Part shown: positions 35,406 to 45,955 of the stretch, piece after piece
How positions within the stretch are numbered: position 1 is the stretch's first letter
Layout of the letters: each line of letters begins with the position of its first letter
Assembly (NCBI RefSeq): GCF_001294335.1
Contig: NZ_LGKG01000133.1
Location: forward strand, 1-64,000
Reading direction: 5' to 3'
From: Streptomyces chattanoogensis
GTDB lineage: Bacteria > Actinomycetota > Actinomycetes > Streptomycetales > Streptomycetaceae
DNA length: 64,000 bases
Translations under genes and position numbers: made by a program
Notes under the pieces: generated by a model
Told to the model about the DNA's origin: nothing
Databases searched by the model: none
What the model saw: the letters and a program-made list of their open reading frames with translations, nothing else

Positions 35406-36818
35406 CTACGGCCGCGGGTCGATGGGCGTCAGCACCCCCAGCCGCCGCTCCACCGCCCCGGCCGCCTCCAGGCACAGGTCCTCCCGGTAGGAGCGCCCGA
35501 TCAGCTGCACGCCGTACGGGAGCCCGTCCACCACCCCGGTGGGTACGGACACCGCGGGCACGCCGACGAAGCTGGTCGCGGTGCACAGCCGCATCGCCGT
35601 CTGCACCCGCAGATGAGCCGCCGCGTCCCGCACCTCCTCCCCCGGTGCGAACGGCGGATCAGTGAATACCGGCCCCAGGACCAGCGGAAAGGTGTCCAGG
35701 AAGGCCGCCCAGTCGCGGCGGATACCCAGCCGTACACCGGTCAGCCGCAGGTATTCCGTCACCTCCACCGGGGCACGCCTGGCCATCCCCATCTCGATGT
35801 AGCGGTGGCCGTCCTCGCCCAGGAGGGGCTTCACCACCGGCCAGGAGGGGGCGAATTCGGTCAGTGTCATCCGGCCGTAGACCTCCAGGGCGTCGTCCAG
35901 CCGCGGTACGTCGGCCACTTCGCGCACCTCGTACCCGGCGTCCCGGAGCGCGTCCGCGGCACTCTCCACGGCCTTGCGCACCGTGGGGTGCACGCCCTGC
36001 CCCCCGGGGTCGGTCACCATCGCCACCTGGAGGGGACGCGGCAGCGGCTCGCCGTACAGGGGCACGGGTACCGCCCTCGGGTCGCGCGGATCGGGCCCGG
36101 CCAGGACCTCGTACGCAAGCCGCAGATCGCCGACGCTGCGCGCCAACGGGCCGTCGACGACCAGCTCCTGTGCGGCGAGGCCGGGATCGTCGGGCCCGAT
36201 GCGGTGATCCGCGGCGAACCGCCCGTAGGTCGGCTTCAGCGCGGCAACTCCGCAGAAGGATGCGGGAATGCGCACCGATCCCCCGGAGTCGTTGCCCAGC
36301 CCCAGCGGCGCCATCCCGCTCGCCACGGCCGCGCCGTCCCCGCCGCTGGTGCCGCCGGGCGTGACGGCGCGGGTCCAGGGGTTCGCGGTGTCACCGAACA
36401 GCTCGCTGCGGGTGTGCACACCGGCGAGGATCATGGTGGGCATATTGCTGTGCCCGATCGGGATCGCGCCGGCCGCGCGGAGCCGCGCCACCGGGGGCGC
36501 ATCGGAGCGCGCCACGAGGTCGCGGAAGCGCTCCGCGCCGTATGTCGTCGGGACGCCCTCGATGGCGGTGCTCTCCTTGACGGTGAACGGCACCCCGGCC
36601 AGCGGTCCCGGCTCCGCGCCCGCGGCCCGCCGACGGTCCGCCGACGCCGCCTCGGCCCGCGCCCGTTCGGTGAGCAGCTGTGTGACGGCGTTGACGGCCG
36701 GATTCACCTCCGCGATCCGCTCCAGATGGGCATCGACCAGTTCGACGGCCGTCACCTCGCCCGCCCGTACGGCCGCGGCCTGGGCGACGGCCGTCCGCTT
36801 CCACAGCGCACCGGACAT
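35406..36818 (-). CDS. Amidase-signature family amidohydrolase
   Basis: 470 residues. The Ser-cisSer-Lys triad can be placed: Lys in PFTVKESTAIEG (about residue 78), cis-Ser in the Gly/Ser stretch TPGGTSGGDGAAVASG (about 151) and nucleophile Ser in GNDSGGSVRIPASFCG (about 175). The N-terminus (WKRTAVAQAAAVRAGEVTAV) and C-terminus (VSVPTGVVDGLPYGVQLIGR) also fit. Amidases of this group hydrolyse aliphatic or aryl amides. ATG 36818 follows a purine-rich GGAGAGGGGGAG. Divergent from a TetR gene with a palindromic operator between, so probably substrate-induced. Confidence 0.9.
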   Translation of the reverse strand: MSGALWKRTAVAQAAAVRAGEVTAVELVDAHLERIAEVNPAVNAVTQLLTERARAEAASADRRRAAGAEPGPLAGVPFTVKESTAIEGVPTTYGAERFRDLVARSDAPPVARLRAAGAIPIGHSNMPTMILAGVHTRSELFGDTANPWTRAVTPGGTSGGDGAAVASGMAPLGLGNDSGGSVRIPASFCGVAALKPTYGRFAADHRIGPDDPGLAAQELVVDGPLARSVGDLRLAYEVLAGPDPRDPRAVPVPLYGEPLPRPLQVAMVTDPGGQGVHPTVRKAVESAADALRDAGYEVREVADVPRLDDALEVYGRMTLTEFAPSWPVVKPLLGEDGHRYIEMGMARRAPVEVTEYLRLTGVRLGIRRDWAAFLDTFPLVLGPVFTDPPFAPGEEVRDAAAHLRVQTAMRLCTATSFVGVPAVSVPTGVVDGLPYGVQLIGRSYREDLCLEAAGAVERRLGVLTPIDPRP

Positions 36819-36862
36819 GAACTCCCCCTCTCCTGGCGGAACGGACACCCGGCATCCGTTCC

Positions 36863-36876
36863 GATGCATCTGCATC
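36863..36876. promoter_or_regulatory. Palindromic operator in the amidase/TetR divergon
   Basis: GATGCA-TC-TGCATC, a perfect inverted repeat 45 bases before the amidase start and 67 before the regulator start. It is the only clear palindrome in the 124-bp region. Confidence 0.6.
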
Positions 36877-36942
36877 ACTTCGTCGTCGGCATCGTAACCT
36901 TGTCGGCGATACGCACGCATCGAATAAACCGGGGAGCGCGGC

Positions 36943-37530
36943 ATGCCCAGACAGGTGGACCACGAGAGCCGGCGCCGGCAGATCGCCGAGGCGGTCTGCC
37001 GGCTCGCCGACGAGAGCGGGCTGGAAGGCGTCACCCTCCGCGATGTGGCGGCCCGCGCGCAGGTGTCCATGGGGGCCGTTCAGCGGTGCTTCGGCACCAA
37101 GGAGGAGATGCTGGTCTTCGCCCTCACACACATCGGCGAGCGGGTCGCGGCACGGGTGGGGGCCCGGATCGCCGCCTCACCGGCCCAGTCGGCCCGTACG
37201 GCACTGGGGCACGCCGCCACCGAGGTCTCGCTGCTCCAGGAGGAGCATCGCGCCGAGGCCCGGGTCTGGCTGGCGTTCGTGGCCCAGGCCGCGGTCAGCC
37301 CGTCACTGGCCGAAATTGTGCGCACCAACTACGCAGGTCTGCAGGCCCTGTTCGCCCGGCTCATCGCCGAGGCCACCGAAACCGCAGATCCGGAGCGCAC
37401 GGCCCGTACCCTCCTCGCCCTCACCGACGGGCTCACCACACACGTCCTGATCGGGCATCTCACCCCGGCTGCCGCCCTGGACGTCCTCGACGCGCATCTC
37501 AACGACCTCTGGGGCCCGGCCGCCGCCTGA
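36943..37530 (+). CDS. TetR-family regulator divergent from amidase
   Basis: 195 residues: N-terminal helix-turn-helix (RRRQIAEAVCRLADESGLEG, VTLRDVAARAQVSMGAVQRC) and a TetR_C_6-like ligand domain (LQEEHRAEARVWLAFVAQAA, DGLTTHVLIGHLTP), the layout of BetI-like repressors. ATG 36943. It most likely controls the divergent amidase through the GATGCA-TC-TGCATC site. Ligand unknown. Confidence 0.85.
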   Translation: MPRQVDHESRRRQIAEAVCRLADESGLEGVTLRDVAARAQVSMGAVQRCFGTKEEMLVFALTHIGERVAARVGARIAASPAQSARTALGHAATEVSLLQEEHRAEARVWLAFVAQAAVSPSLAEIVRTNYAGLQALFARLIAEATETADPERTARTLLALTDGLTTHVLIGHLTPAAALDVLDAHLNDLWGPAAA

Positions 37531-37715
37531 CCGGGCCGGGCGGCGCAATCAAGCCATCGGAGGTCCCAACCCGGTCCGTTCCGGCCCCACTTCACGCCGC
37601 CCGGGGAACGGACGTCGTGGCACGATGGTCAATCAAGGGGAAATCCCGGGGGAGTTGTCCGCACGGCCAGGTGGGCGAGCCGCGGGTCCGACGCATGCGC
37701 AGAAGGGGAAGCCCG

Positions 37716-38237
37716 GTGAGCACTTTCAACAAGGGGACAGAGAAGGCCGAGGTGTCGCTCAAGTGGGACCCCAGCCCCATCGGCGAGCCGGACAATGACC
37801 TCGACATCATCGCGGCGACCTACACCAAGGACGCACCGCACGGCGAGCCGGCCTACCTGGTGCACTTCGGCAGCCGGTCGCCCGACGGCACCATCATCCT
37901 CAACCGGGACAGCAAGACCGGTCAGGGATTCGGCGCCGACGAGGTCATGACGCTGGAACTGAACCGGCTGTCCGAGAACTACTCCCGTGTCCTGGTGGGG
38001 GTTGCCATCCAGCAGGGCGAGGGCCGCAAGGTCTTCGGCGACGTCGAGGGCACCGAGGTACTCGTCCGCGAGGGCCACACCGATCTGGCGGAGAACGACT
38101 TCGCCGAGGTCGCGGGGTCCACCGCCGCCACCGTCGCCGAGTTCTTCCGGGACGAGTCGGGCGAGTGGCGGTTCCGCGCCGTGCTCCGCGGGTTCGACGC
38201 GGATCCGGAGACGTTCGCCGGGCTGATGGGCGCCTGA
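37716..38237 (+). CDS. TerD-family stress protein
   Basis: 173 residues of the TerD domain: VSTFNKGTEKAEVSLKWDPS, DNDLDIIAATY, SRSPDGTIILNRDSKTGQGF, GADEVMTLELNRLSENYSRV. TerD proteins bind calcium through acidic loops and are linked to tellurite and other stress resistance. The NDLD and paired Asp residues that ligate calcium in the family are partly present. GTG 37716 was chosen for AGGGGAA upstream; ATG 37695 would add seven residues. No other ter gene is present, so this is a stand-alone copy. Confidence 0.85.
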   Translation: MSTFNKGTEKAEVSLKWDPSPIGEPDNDLDIIAATYTKDAPHGEPAYLVHFGSRSPDGTIILNRDSKTGQGFGADEVMTLELNRLSENYSRVLVGVAIQQGEGRKVFGDVEGTEVLVREGHTDLAENDFAEVAGSTAATVAEFFRDESGEWRFRAVLRGFDADPETFAGLMGA

Positions 38238-38248
38238 CGCACACCCCC

Positions 38249-38285
38249 GGCGGGCGTCGCCGCTACGCGCCCGCCCGCCGGCGAC
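38249..38285. terminator. Bidirectional terminator between terD-like and CGNR genes
   Basis: CCGGCGGGCG pairs with CGCCCGCCGG-type sequence over an 11- to 15-base loop. The hairpin overlaps the last codons of the CGNR gene. Confidence 0.45.
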
Positions 38286-38844
38286 GCCGGTGCGCCGCGA
38301 CCCGCTCCCGCGATGCGCAGGCGCTCGAGCAGTAGCGGCGGGCGCTCCCGGGCCCCGTGCCCAGATAGAGGGCGGAACACCCCGGTGCGGCGCATTCGCC
38401 CCAGGGGACGCGGCCGTATTCCGTCAGGATCCAGGCCAGCGTCAGAGCGCTCGACGCGAGGAACCAGTCGGCCCAGCTCGCGTCGTCGCCCCGGTCGACG
38501 TGCAGATGCCAGGGGTGGCCGCCGTGCCGCGACAGACGCGGCCGGGCGCCGCATTCGGCCAGCAGCGCGTTGAGGGCGTGGGCGGCCCGGTCGGTGTCCG
38601 CCCCGTCCGCGCCCCCGCCTTCCGCGACGAGTCGGGCGATACGGTCGGCCGCGGCCCGCAGACCGGCCGCGTCGTCCTCCGAGAACGCCTGCCCGGTGAG
38701 ATCGTCCGGGCTCTCCCCGTGCCGTGCGAGCAGCCCGGCCAGTTCGTCCCGCGGCAGGTCGGGGCGTGCCCGGACCGCGTTCGCGAGCGCGATCAGCCGC
38801 TCGGCCGGCCGGAACCCCCACGGCGCCGCCCGCTCACCGCTCAT
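38263..38844 (-). CDS. CGNR zinc-finger / ABATE-type transcriptional regulator
   Basis: 193 residues. The N-terminal ABATE-like domain (PAERLIALANAVRARPDLPR) precedes a C-terminal CGNR zinc finger, ECAAPGCSALYLGTGPGSAR then RYCSSACASRERVAAHRRR, with the four cysteines expected (C-x4-C...C-x3-C). CGNR proteins are stress-responsive regulators. Divergent from an MFS transporter with a palindromic operator region between, so it probably represses that exporter. Confidence 0.88.
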   Translation of the reverse strand: MSGERAAPWGFRPAERLIALANAVRARPDLPRDELAGLLARHGESPDDLTGQAFSEDDAAGLRAAADRIARLVAEGGGADGADTDRAAHALNALLAECGARPRLSRHGGHPWHLHVDRGDDASWADWFLASSALTLAWILTEYGRVPWGECAAPGCSALYLGTGPGSARRYCSSACASRERVAAHRRRRRAGA

Positions 38845-38910
38845 GCCACCGCCTCGCTTTCCGCCGCCGGTACGCCGGTCCCTGTCTCTCCTGCTGTCTC
38901 TCCTGCCAGG

Positions 38911-38936
38911 GTAACGTCTTATTTCGTTAAGCCGTT
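38911..38936. promoter_or_regulatory. Inverted-repeat operator between the CGNR regulator and MFS genes
   Basis: GTAACG (38911-38916) and CGTTAC (38931-38936 region) form an inverted repeat, with a third half-site CGTTA (38925-38929) between them. The site lies between divergent start codons and overlaps the probable promoters. Confidence 0.6.
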
Positions 38937-38959
38937 ACAGGGTGAGGCTGGAGGCACAC

Positions 38960-40273
38960 ATGCGGAAATCGCCTACCGGGCCGGGGGCCCGCTCCGACGG
39001 AATGCGGCTCTGTCTGGCGGCCGCGTTCTTCGCCCGTCTGGCGGAGGAGGGCATGGCCGTGGCGGCGGTGATGCTGGCGGTGCAGCGCACCGGAAGCGCC
39101 GCACAGGGGGCGTTCGTCCTCACTGCCTGGATGGCACCGCATGTGTGCGCCGCGCCCCTGGTGGGCGCCGTCGCCGGCCGGGCGCGGCGCCCCCAACTCT
39201 TCTGTGCGGGCGCCCTGGCCGGTTTCGCCGCGGCCGTCGCCACGCTGGCGGCGATCACCGGACGGGCCCCGATGCCGGTGACCCTCGCCGTCGCCCTGGT
39301 GGGCGGCGGCTGCGGACCGGTGGTCTCCGGCGGGCTGTCCAGCCTGATCGCCGGCCTGGTCCCCGCGGGCGCGCGCCGCGACCGGGCGTACGCGCTGGAT
39401 GCCTCGGCCTACAGTGCCGCGTCGGTGGCCGGACCCGCCGCCGTCGGCATCATGGCAGCCCTGACCTCACCCGCCACGGCGATGGCGCTGCTCGGCGGTG
39501 CGGCGGCCGTGGCGGCGGGCCTGGCCGCGGCGCTGCCAAACGGGAACGGGCCGTACGGGAACGGGCCGTACGGGAACGGGCCGTACGGGGCCGGGCAGCC
39601 CGTACGGACGGCCTCGGGGCCGGCCGCGCTGCGCGCCGAGCTGGCGGCGGGCCTGACCGCCGTCCTGCGGACCCGCGAACTGCGGGCGATCACCGCGGCC
39701 ACCTGTCTGGCCTTCCTCGGTATCGGCGGGCTGACCACCACCACGGTGCTGCTCACCGGACACCACGGCCGGCCGGGAAGCGGTGGCGTCCTGATGACCG
39801 CCTTCGCCGTCGGGGCGCTCGCCGGCTCGCTGGCCGTGGCCAGGTGGCGGCCGCCGCTCACGGTCCATCGCCTGGCCGCCGTCGCCCTCTTCGGTACCGG
39901 CGCCGCGCTGGCCGCCGCAGCGCTCGTCCCGTATCCGTCCGCCCGTACGGGGCTGTTCGTCGGCGCGGGGCTGTGCGACGGCCCCCTCCTGGCCGCCACC
40001 CTCCGCATCCGGGCCGAGCACGCCCCGCCGTCCGCACGGGCCCAGGTCTTCACCCTCGGCGCGGGGCTGAAGATCTCCGCGGCGGCGTGCGGGGCCGCCC
40101 TCACGGGGCTCGCCGCCGCGCTCCCACCGCCGCTGCTCCTGCTGGGGATCGCGGCCCTCCAGGTCGCCGCGGCGCTGCTGTACGTCCTCCTCCGGCCGCG
40201 CGCGGTACGGCCACGAGGGCCGGTGTCCCCGTTCACGGCCAGGAAATCGTGTCCCCCGTCTGGTGTCTCGTGA
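38960..40273 (+). CDS. MFS exporter
   Basis: 437 residues with about 12 hydrophobic segments, lacking any amphipathic N-terminal domain. ATG 38960 has GGAGG five bases upstream. The central cytoplasmic loop carries three copies of a five-residue repeat (NGPYG) encoded by a perfect 15-bp tandem repeat at about 39541-39586. Single-substrate motifs are not obvious. The first helix pair (FARLAEEGMAVAAVMLAVQR) resembles MFS drug exporters. Divergent from the CGNR regulator. Substrate unknown. Confidence 0.82.
   Translation: MRKSPTGPGARSDGMRLCLAAAFFARLAEEGMAVAAVMLAVQRTGSAAQGAFVLTAWMAPHVCAAPLVGAVAGRARRPQLFCAGALAGFAAAVATLAAITGRAPMPVTLAVALVGGGCGPVVSGGLSSLIAGLVPAGARRDRAYALDASAYSAASVAGPAAVGIMAALTSPATAMALLGGAAAVAAGLAAALPNGNGPYGNGPYGNGPYGAGQPVRTASGPAALRAELAAGLTAVLRTRELRAITAATCLAFLGIGGLTTTTVLLTGHHGRPGSGGVLMTAFAVGALAGSLAVARWRPPLTVHRLAAVALFGTGAALAAAALVPYPSARTGLFVGAGLCDGPLLAATLRIRAEHAPPSARAQVFTLGAGLKISAAACGAALTGLAAALPPPLLLLGIAALQVAAALLYVLLRPRAVRPRGPVSPFTARKSCPPSGVS
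39541..39590 (+). repeat. 15-bp tandem repeat inside the MFS gene
   Basis: Three perfect consecutive copies of GGGAACGGGCCGTAC followed by a partial copy, encoding the NGPYG repeat in the transporter's central loop. In-frame copy-number change would be tolerated. Confidence 0.85.
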
Positions 40274-40296
40274 GCAGCCTCTGTAAAGATCACCCC

Positions 40297-40335
40297 ATGA
40301 ACAATCGAAAGGACGCCCGGGCCCTCGTCCGGTGA
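40297..40335 (+). CDS. Possible 12-residue leader ORF overlapping the next gene
   Basis: MNNRKDARALVR ends with TGA at 40333-40335, which overlaps the GTG start at 40332 of the following gene in the form GTGA. This geometry allows translational coupling. Only a weak ribosome site (AAAGAT) is upstream, so it may be chance. Confidence 0.3.
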   Translation: MNNRKDARALVR

Positions 40336-41792
40336 GCCGCCGCCCGCCATGGGATCCGGGAGGCACGCTCAGCGGCCGCCCCTCCCTCTACGACACTGCG
40401 CCGACGGATGGGCGCCGGCGCTCCGCCGGACCGGACGGCCGCAGAACAGCCCGGCCGAGCCGCCGGGCGAACCGCGCCGCAGGGGCCACCACCCGCATCA
40501 CCGCCGCCGTCAGGCGCGTCGTCGAGTCCGCGCCCGACCGCGAGGTGCTGGCGGTCCTCGACACCCAGCTCCGCCGGCTGGAGTGGCGCGACCATTCCGA
40601 CGCACTCGCATCGGCCCTCGAACGGCTTCCGCTCCCCGCCGGCCGCCTGCGTCTGCTCGGCCGGTGGCTCGCCCGGCACGGCGAACACCCCAATGCCGTC
40701 CGTACGGGAATTCTCCTGCTCGGTATGGCGGGGACCGACGAGGACCGGGACACTCTGCTGACGCTCGGCGTCCGCTCGGCTTTCTCCGCGGAAGTCTGCG
40801 AAGCGCTGCAGCGTTCCCAGAGCGATCCGCAGGACGCCTTGTTCACCCTGGCCCGGCGAGGAGAGGGCTGGGCACGCGTCGATGCCGTCGGCCGACTGGG
40901 GAGAACAACCGATCCGGGGGTCGATCCGGATATCAGGGAATGGCTGGTCCGGGCCGCATGCACCGGAGATGTCCTGGACAGCTATTTCGCGCTGACTGCC
41001 GCGATTTCCGGCGATCTCGCCGGTGTGCTCGCCCGTGACGTAGTGGACAAGGAAATGCTCGAGGGTGCGGGCAGACTCCTCGAAGCGCTGACCGATATCG
41101 AGGGGCCCTGCGCCGCACTGTCCTCGTACCGGCATGCGCAAGAGGCGATGGACGGATATCTGCGGCATACGACAGCACGCCCCTTGACGCTGCCGCGTCT
41201 CTTCCAACTCATCCTCATCAACCGCTATTTCGACCGGCCGGGGAGGCCGTGGCCGGAAGGGAATTCGGACGGCTACGACCGCATCCGCTCCCGCCTGGCG
41301 CAGCTGATCCGCGGTACGGCTGCCCAGGCGCTGATACGGGACGGCCTCGCTGATGCCGGAACGGCCACCTTCCACCAGGCCGCATGGGCCGCTCGCCACC
41401 TGGGGCTCCCCCTGCGCCCCGCCCTCCTCGAAAGAGCCGGGTCGACGCCCTGCGACGCCACCGTCTGGTATCTGCTCCTCGACGGCTGCCCGGAGGAAGA
41501 GATCGCGGAGGTCGTCGCGACGGCGGAACGCCTGCTGCAGGACGCCGATGCCCCCGTCCTCGACACCGTGGTCAGCCGGCTCGACGGCCACCCGGGCCTC
41601 GGCTGGAAGCTGATCCGTACGGCCCTGGGCAGCCGGCGGGAGCGGAACCGGCGTATGGCGCTCCGGGCGATCAGGGCCTGGCCGAGGGAAAGCCTGCCGG
41701 CGGAAACCCCGGAACTGCTGCGGGCCGCCTGCGAGGCGGAGCCGGTGGCGGACCTCGGGAAAGCGATGCGACAGGAATTGCTGCGCCTCTAG
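40332..41792 (+). CDS. Uncharacterised helical-repeat (HEAT-like) protein
   Basis: 486 residues, with a disordered Arg/Pro-rich first 50 residues and then a long run of paired helices. Repeating blocks such as PNAVRTGILLLGMAGTDEDR, EALQRSQSDPQDALFTLARR and RVDAVGRLGRTTDPGVDPDI resemble HEAT/ARM-type solenoids. No catalytic motif is evident. It may be a scaffold or binding protein. The start (GTG 40332) is uncertain because no ribosome site is visible. Codon use is less extreme in GC than the core genes, consistent with an accessory origin. Confidence 0.6.
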   Translation: MSRRPPWDPGGTLSGRPSLYDTAPTDGRRRSAGPDGRRTARPSRRANRAAGATTRITAAVRRVVESAPDREVLAVLDTQLRRLEWRDHSDALASALERLPLPAGRLRLLGRWLARHGEHPNAVRTGILLLGMAGTDEDRDTLLTLGVRSAFSAEVCEALQRSQSDPQDALFTLARRGEGWARVDAVGRLGRTTDPGVDPDIREWLVRAACTGDVLDSYFALTAAISGDLAGVLARDVVDKEMLEGAGRLLEALTDIEGPCAALSSYRHAQEAMDGYLRHTTARPLTLPRLFQLILINRYFDRPGRPWPEGNSDGYDRIRSRLAQLIRGTAAQALIRDGLADAGTATFHQAAWAARHLGLPLRPALLERAGSTPCDATVWYLLLDGCPEEEIAEVVATAERLLQDADAPVLDTVVSRLDGHPGLGWKLIRTALGSRRERNRRMALRAIRAWPRESLPAETPELLRAACEAEPVADLGKAMRQELLRL

Positions 41793-41824
41793 ACGGCGCC
41801 TCTGGACACGTCGGACCGAAAAGC

Positions 41825-41860
41825 GGCGGTGGCCGGAGAATTCCTTCTCCGGCCACCGCC
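41825..41860. terminator. Bidirectional terminator before nrdJ
   Basis: A perfect 16-bp stem, GGCGGTGGCCGGAGAA with TTCTCCGGCCACCGCC, loop TTCC, placed between convergent genes. Confidence 0.85.
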
Positions 41861-41901
41861 TCATGCGCCGTTCACCGGGCGATCGGCCCGGAATTCAGCG
41901 A

Positions 41902-44781
<2,880 letters not shown>

Positions 44782-44792
44782 TCCGCCTCCCT

Positions 44793-44809
44793 GTATACGG
44801 GCAAACGCC
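44793..44809 (-). promoter_or_regulatory. 17-bp leader element before nrdJ, shared with nrdR
   Basis: GTATACGGGCAAACGCC (plus-strand reading) differs at only two positions from the element at 45455-45471. On the coding strand it forms a GGGC-GTTT-GCCC hairpin followed by GTATAC, directly before the ribosome site. Confidence 0.5.
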
Positions 44810-44905
44810 CATATGTGCGCACGCATTCCGTGGCACGGTGTATGTCTTTCTGATGCCGGGACCGCCTGCTCTTTGCCCCGGCCAGGTCCTGGATGTGCGC
44901 CGAGC

Positions 44906-45433
44906 TCAGTCGGCGGTGGTGGCGGGGACCGGGAGGGCCGGACCGGCCTCCCCGTCGGTCCCGCAGTGCCGGCCCGGCGGCGACTGCTCACGCAGTTCGC
45001 GCAGCTCGGCGATGGCCGCCTCGAAGTCCTCGAGCGAGTCGAAGGCCCGGTAGACGGACGCGAAGCGCAGGTATGCGACGAGGTCCAGCTCCCGCAGCGG
45101 GCCCAGTATGGCGAGCCCGACGTCGTGGGTGGACAGCTCGGCACTGCCGGTGGCGCGCACCGCCTCCTCGACCCGCTGGCCGAGCTTGGCGAGGGCGTCC
45201 TCGGTGACCGGGCGGCCCTGGCACGCCTTGCGCACGCCCGCGATGACCTTGTTGCGGCTGAAGGGCTCGGTGACCCCGCTCCGCTTGATCACCATCAGCG
45301 ATGCCGTCTCGATGGTCGTGAAGCGGCGGGCGCAGTCGGGACACTGGCGGCGCCGGCGGATCGAGGTGCCGTCGTCCGTGGTGCGGCTGTCGACGACCCG
45401 GCTGTCGGGGTGCCTGCAGAAGGGGCAGTGCAT
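44906..45433 (-). CDS. nrdR: NrdR, transcriptional repressor of ribonucleotide reductase
   Basis: 175 residues: an N-terminal zinc ribbon ([17 protein letters not shown], then [15 protein letters not shown], with the CxxC...CxxC set) and a central ATP-cone ([24 protein letters not shown] then [20 protein letters not shown]). ATP/dATP binding in the cone switches oligomerisation and DNA binding. ATG 45433 with upstream GGAGGG. First gene of nrdRJ, preceded by two NrdR boxes, so autoregulated. The tail after residue 155 is variable. Confidence 0.97.
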   Translation of the reverse strand: MHCPFCRHPDSRVVDSRTTDDGTSIRRRRQCPDCARRFTTIETASLMVIKRSGVTEPFSRNKVIAGVRKACQGRPVTEDALAKLGQRVEEAVRATGSAELSTHDVGLAILGPLRELDLVAYLRFASVYRAFDSLEDFEAAIAELRELREQSPPGRHCGTDGEAGPALPVPATTAD

Positions 45434-45454
45434 GGCTCCACCCTCCTCACCCTC

Positions 45455-45471
45455 GTATACGGGCGCACGCC
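45455..45471 (-). promoter_or_regulatory. 17-bp leader element before nrdR, shared with nrdJ
   Basis: GTATACGGGCGCACGCC matches the nrdJ-proximal copy at 15 of 17 positions. It lies 22 bases before the nrdR start codon, just upstream of the ribosome site. Confidence 0.5.
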
Positions 45472-45569
45472 ATCGAACCCGGCGTACGACTGAATGACCC
45501 CGACCGCCCGTACGGGCCCTTCGGAGCAGCCACCAGCATAGGCGATCCTTGGGGTCCCTAAGGACCAGG

Positions 45570-45585
45570 CACCACAACTTCTAGG
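45570..45585 (-). promoter_or_regulatory. NrdR box, proximal
   Basis: CACCACAACTTCTAGG (plus strand) resembles the 16-bp NrdR box (acaCwAtATaTwGtgt). Its start is 33 bp from that of the distal box, close to three helical turns as in known NrdR site pairs. Confidence 0.7.
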
Positions 45586-45602
45586 CGGCGAAACGCATCT
45601 AA

Positions 45603-45618
45603 GCACTAGATGTGGTGT
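45603..45618 (-). promoter_or_regulatory. NrdR box, distal
   Basis: On the coding strand ACACCACATCTAGTGC matches the NrdR box consensus better than the proximal copy. The pair lies about 140-185 bp before the nrdR start. Confidence 0.75.
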
Positions 45619-45878
45619 CGGGGCGCTTATAAGTGCCTACCGCGTGTCGCCGCGGCGGCGGGCCTGGTCGGCCGCCCATGAGGGTACGGGAAGCCACCCG
45701 GGCGGCGGGGCACAGGGGCGGGGTGACAGAATCGGCGGCGGGCCGCCCCCGGCACCGTAGGCCGGAAATCGTCGCGACGGCAGGCGAAGGCGGCGAAGGC
45801 GTGCATCCGAAGCTCGGATTCCTTTTCGCCATACACCCAGCTACTTGATCGGGTCAGCCAATCAGCGAATTTTTCACT

Positions 45879-45892
45879 CGAACGTGTGTTTG
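45879..45892 (+). promoter_or_regulatory. LexA (SOS) box
   Basis: CGAACGTGTGTTTG matches the actinobacterial/Bacillus-type SOS box CGAACRNRYGTTYG. It lies 64 bases before the lexA start, consistent with autorepression. The 522-bp space between nrdR and lexA holds this box, the two NrdR boxes and no gene. Confidence 0.85.
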
Positions 45893-45955
45893 GCGCAACC
45901 TTTCGAAAGCAACTACCGTTGGCTAACTAGGGAGAACATTTCGAGAGGGGCCGAC

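Noticed and set aside
36819..37070. N-terminal extension of the amidase to 37070
   Set aside because: It would overlap the divergent TetR coding sequence and the palindromic operator; ATG 36818 has a good ribosome site.
45599..45848. Small overlapping frames between nrdR and lexA
   Set aside because: They lie across the NrdR box region, have no ribosome site and no family resemblance.
45434..45955. Possible cobalamin riboswitch upstream of nrdRJ
   Set aside because: No B12-box-like sequence was recognised; only NrdR boxes and the LexA box are apparent.
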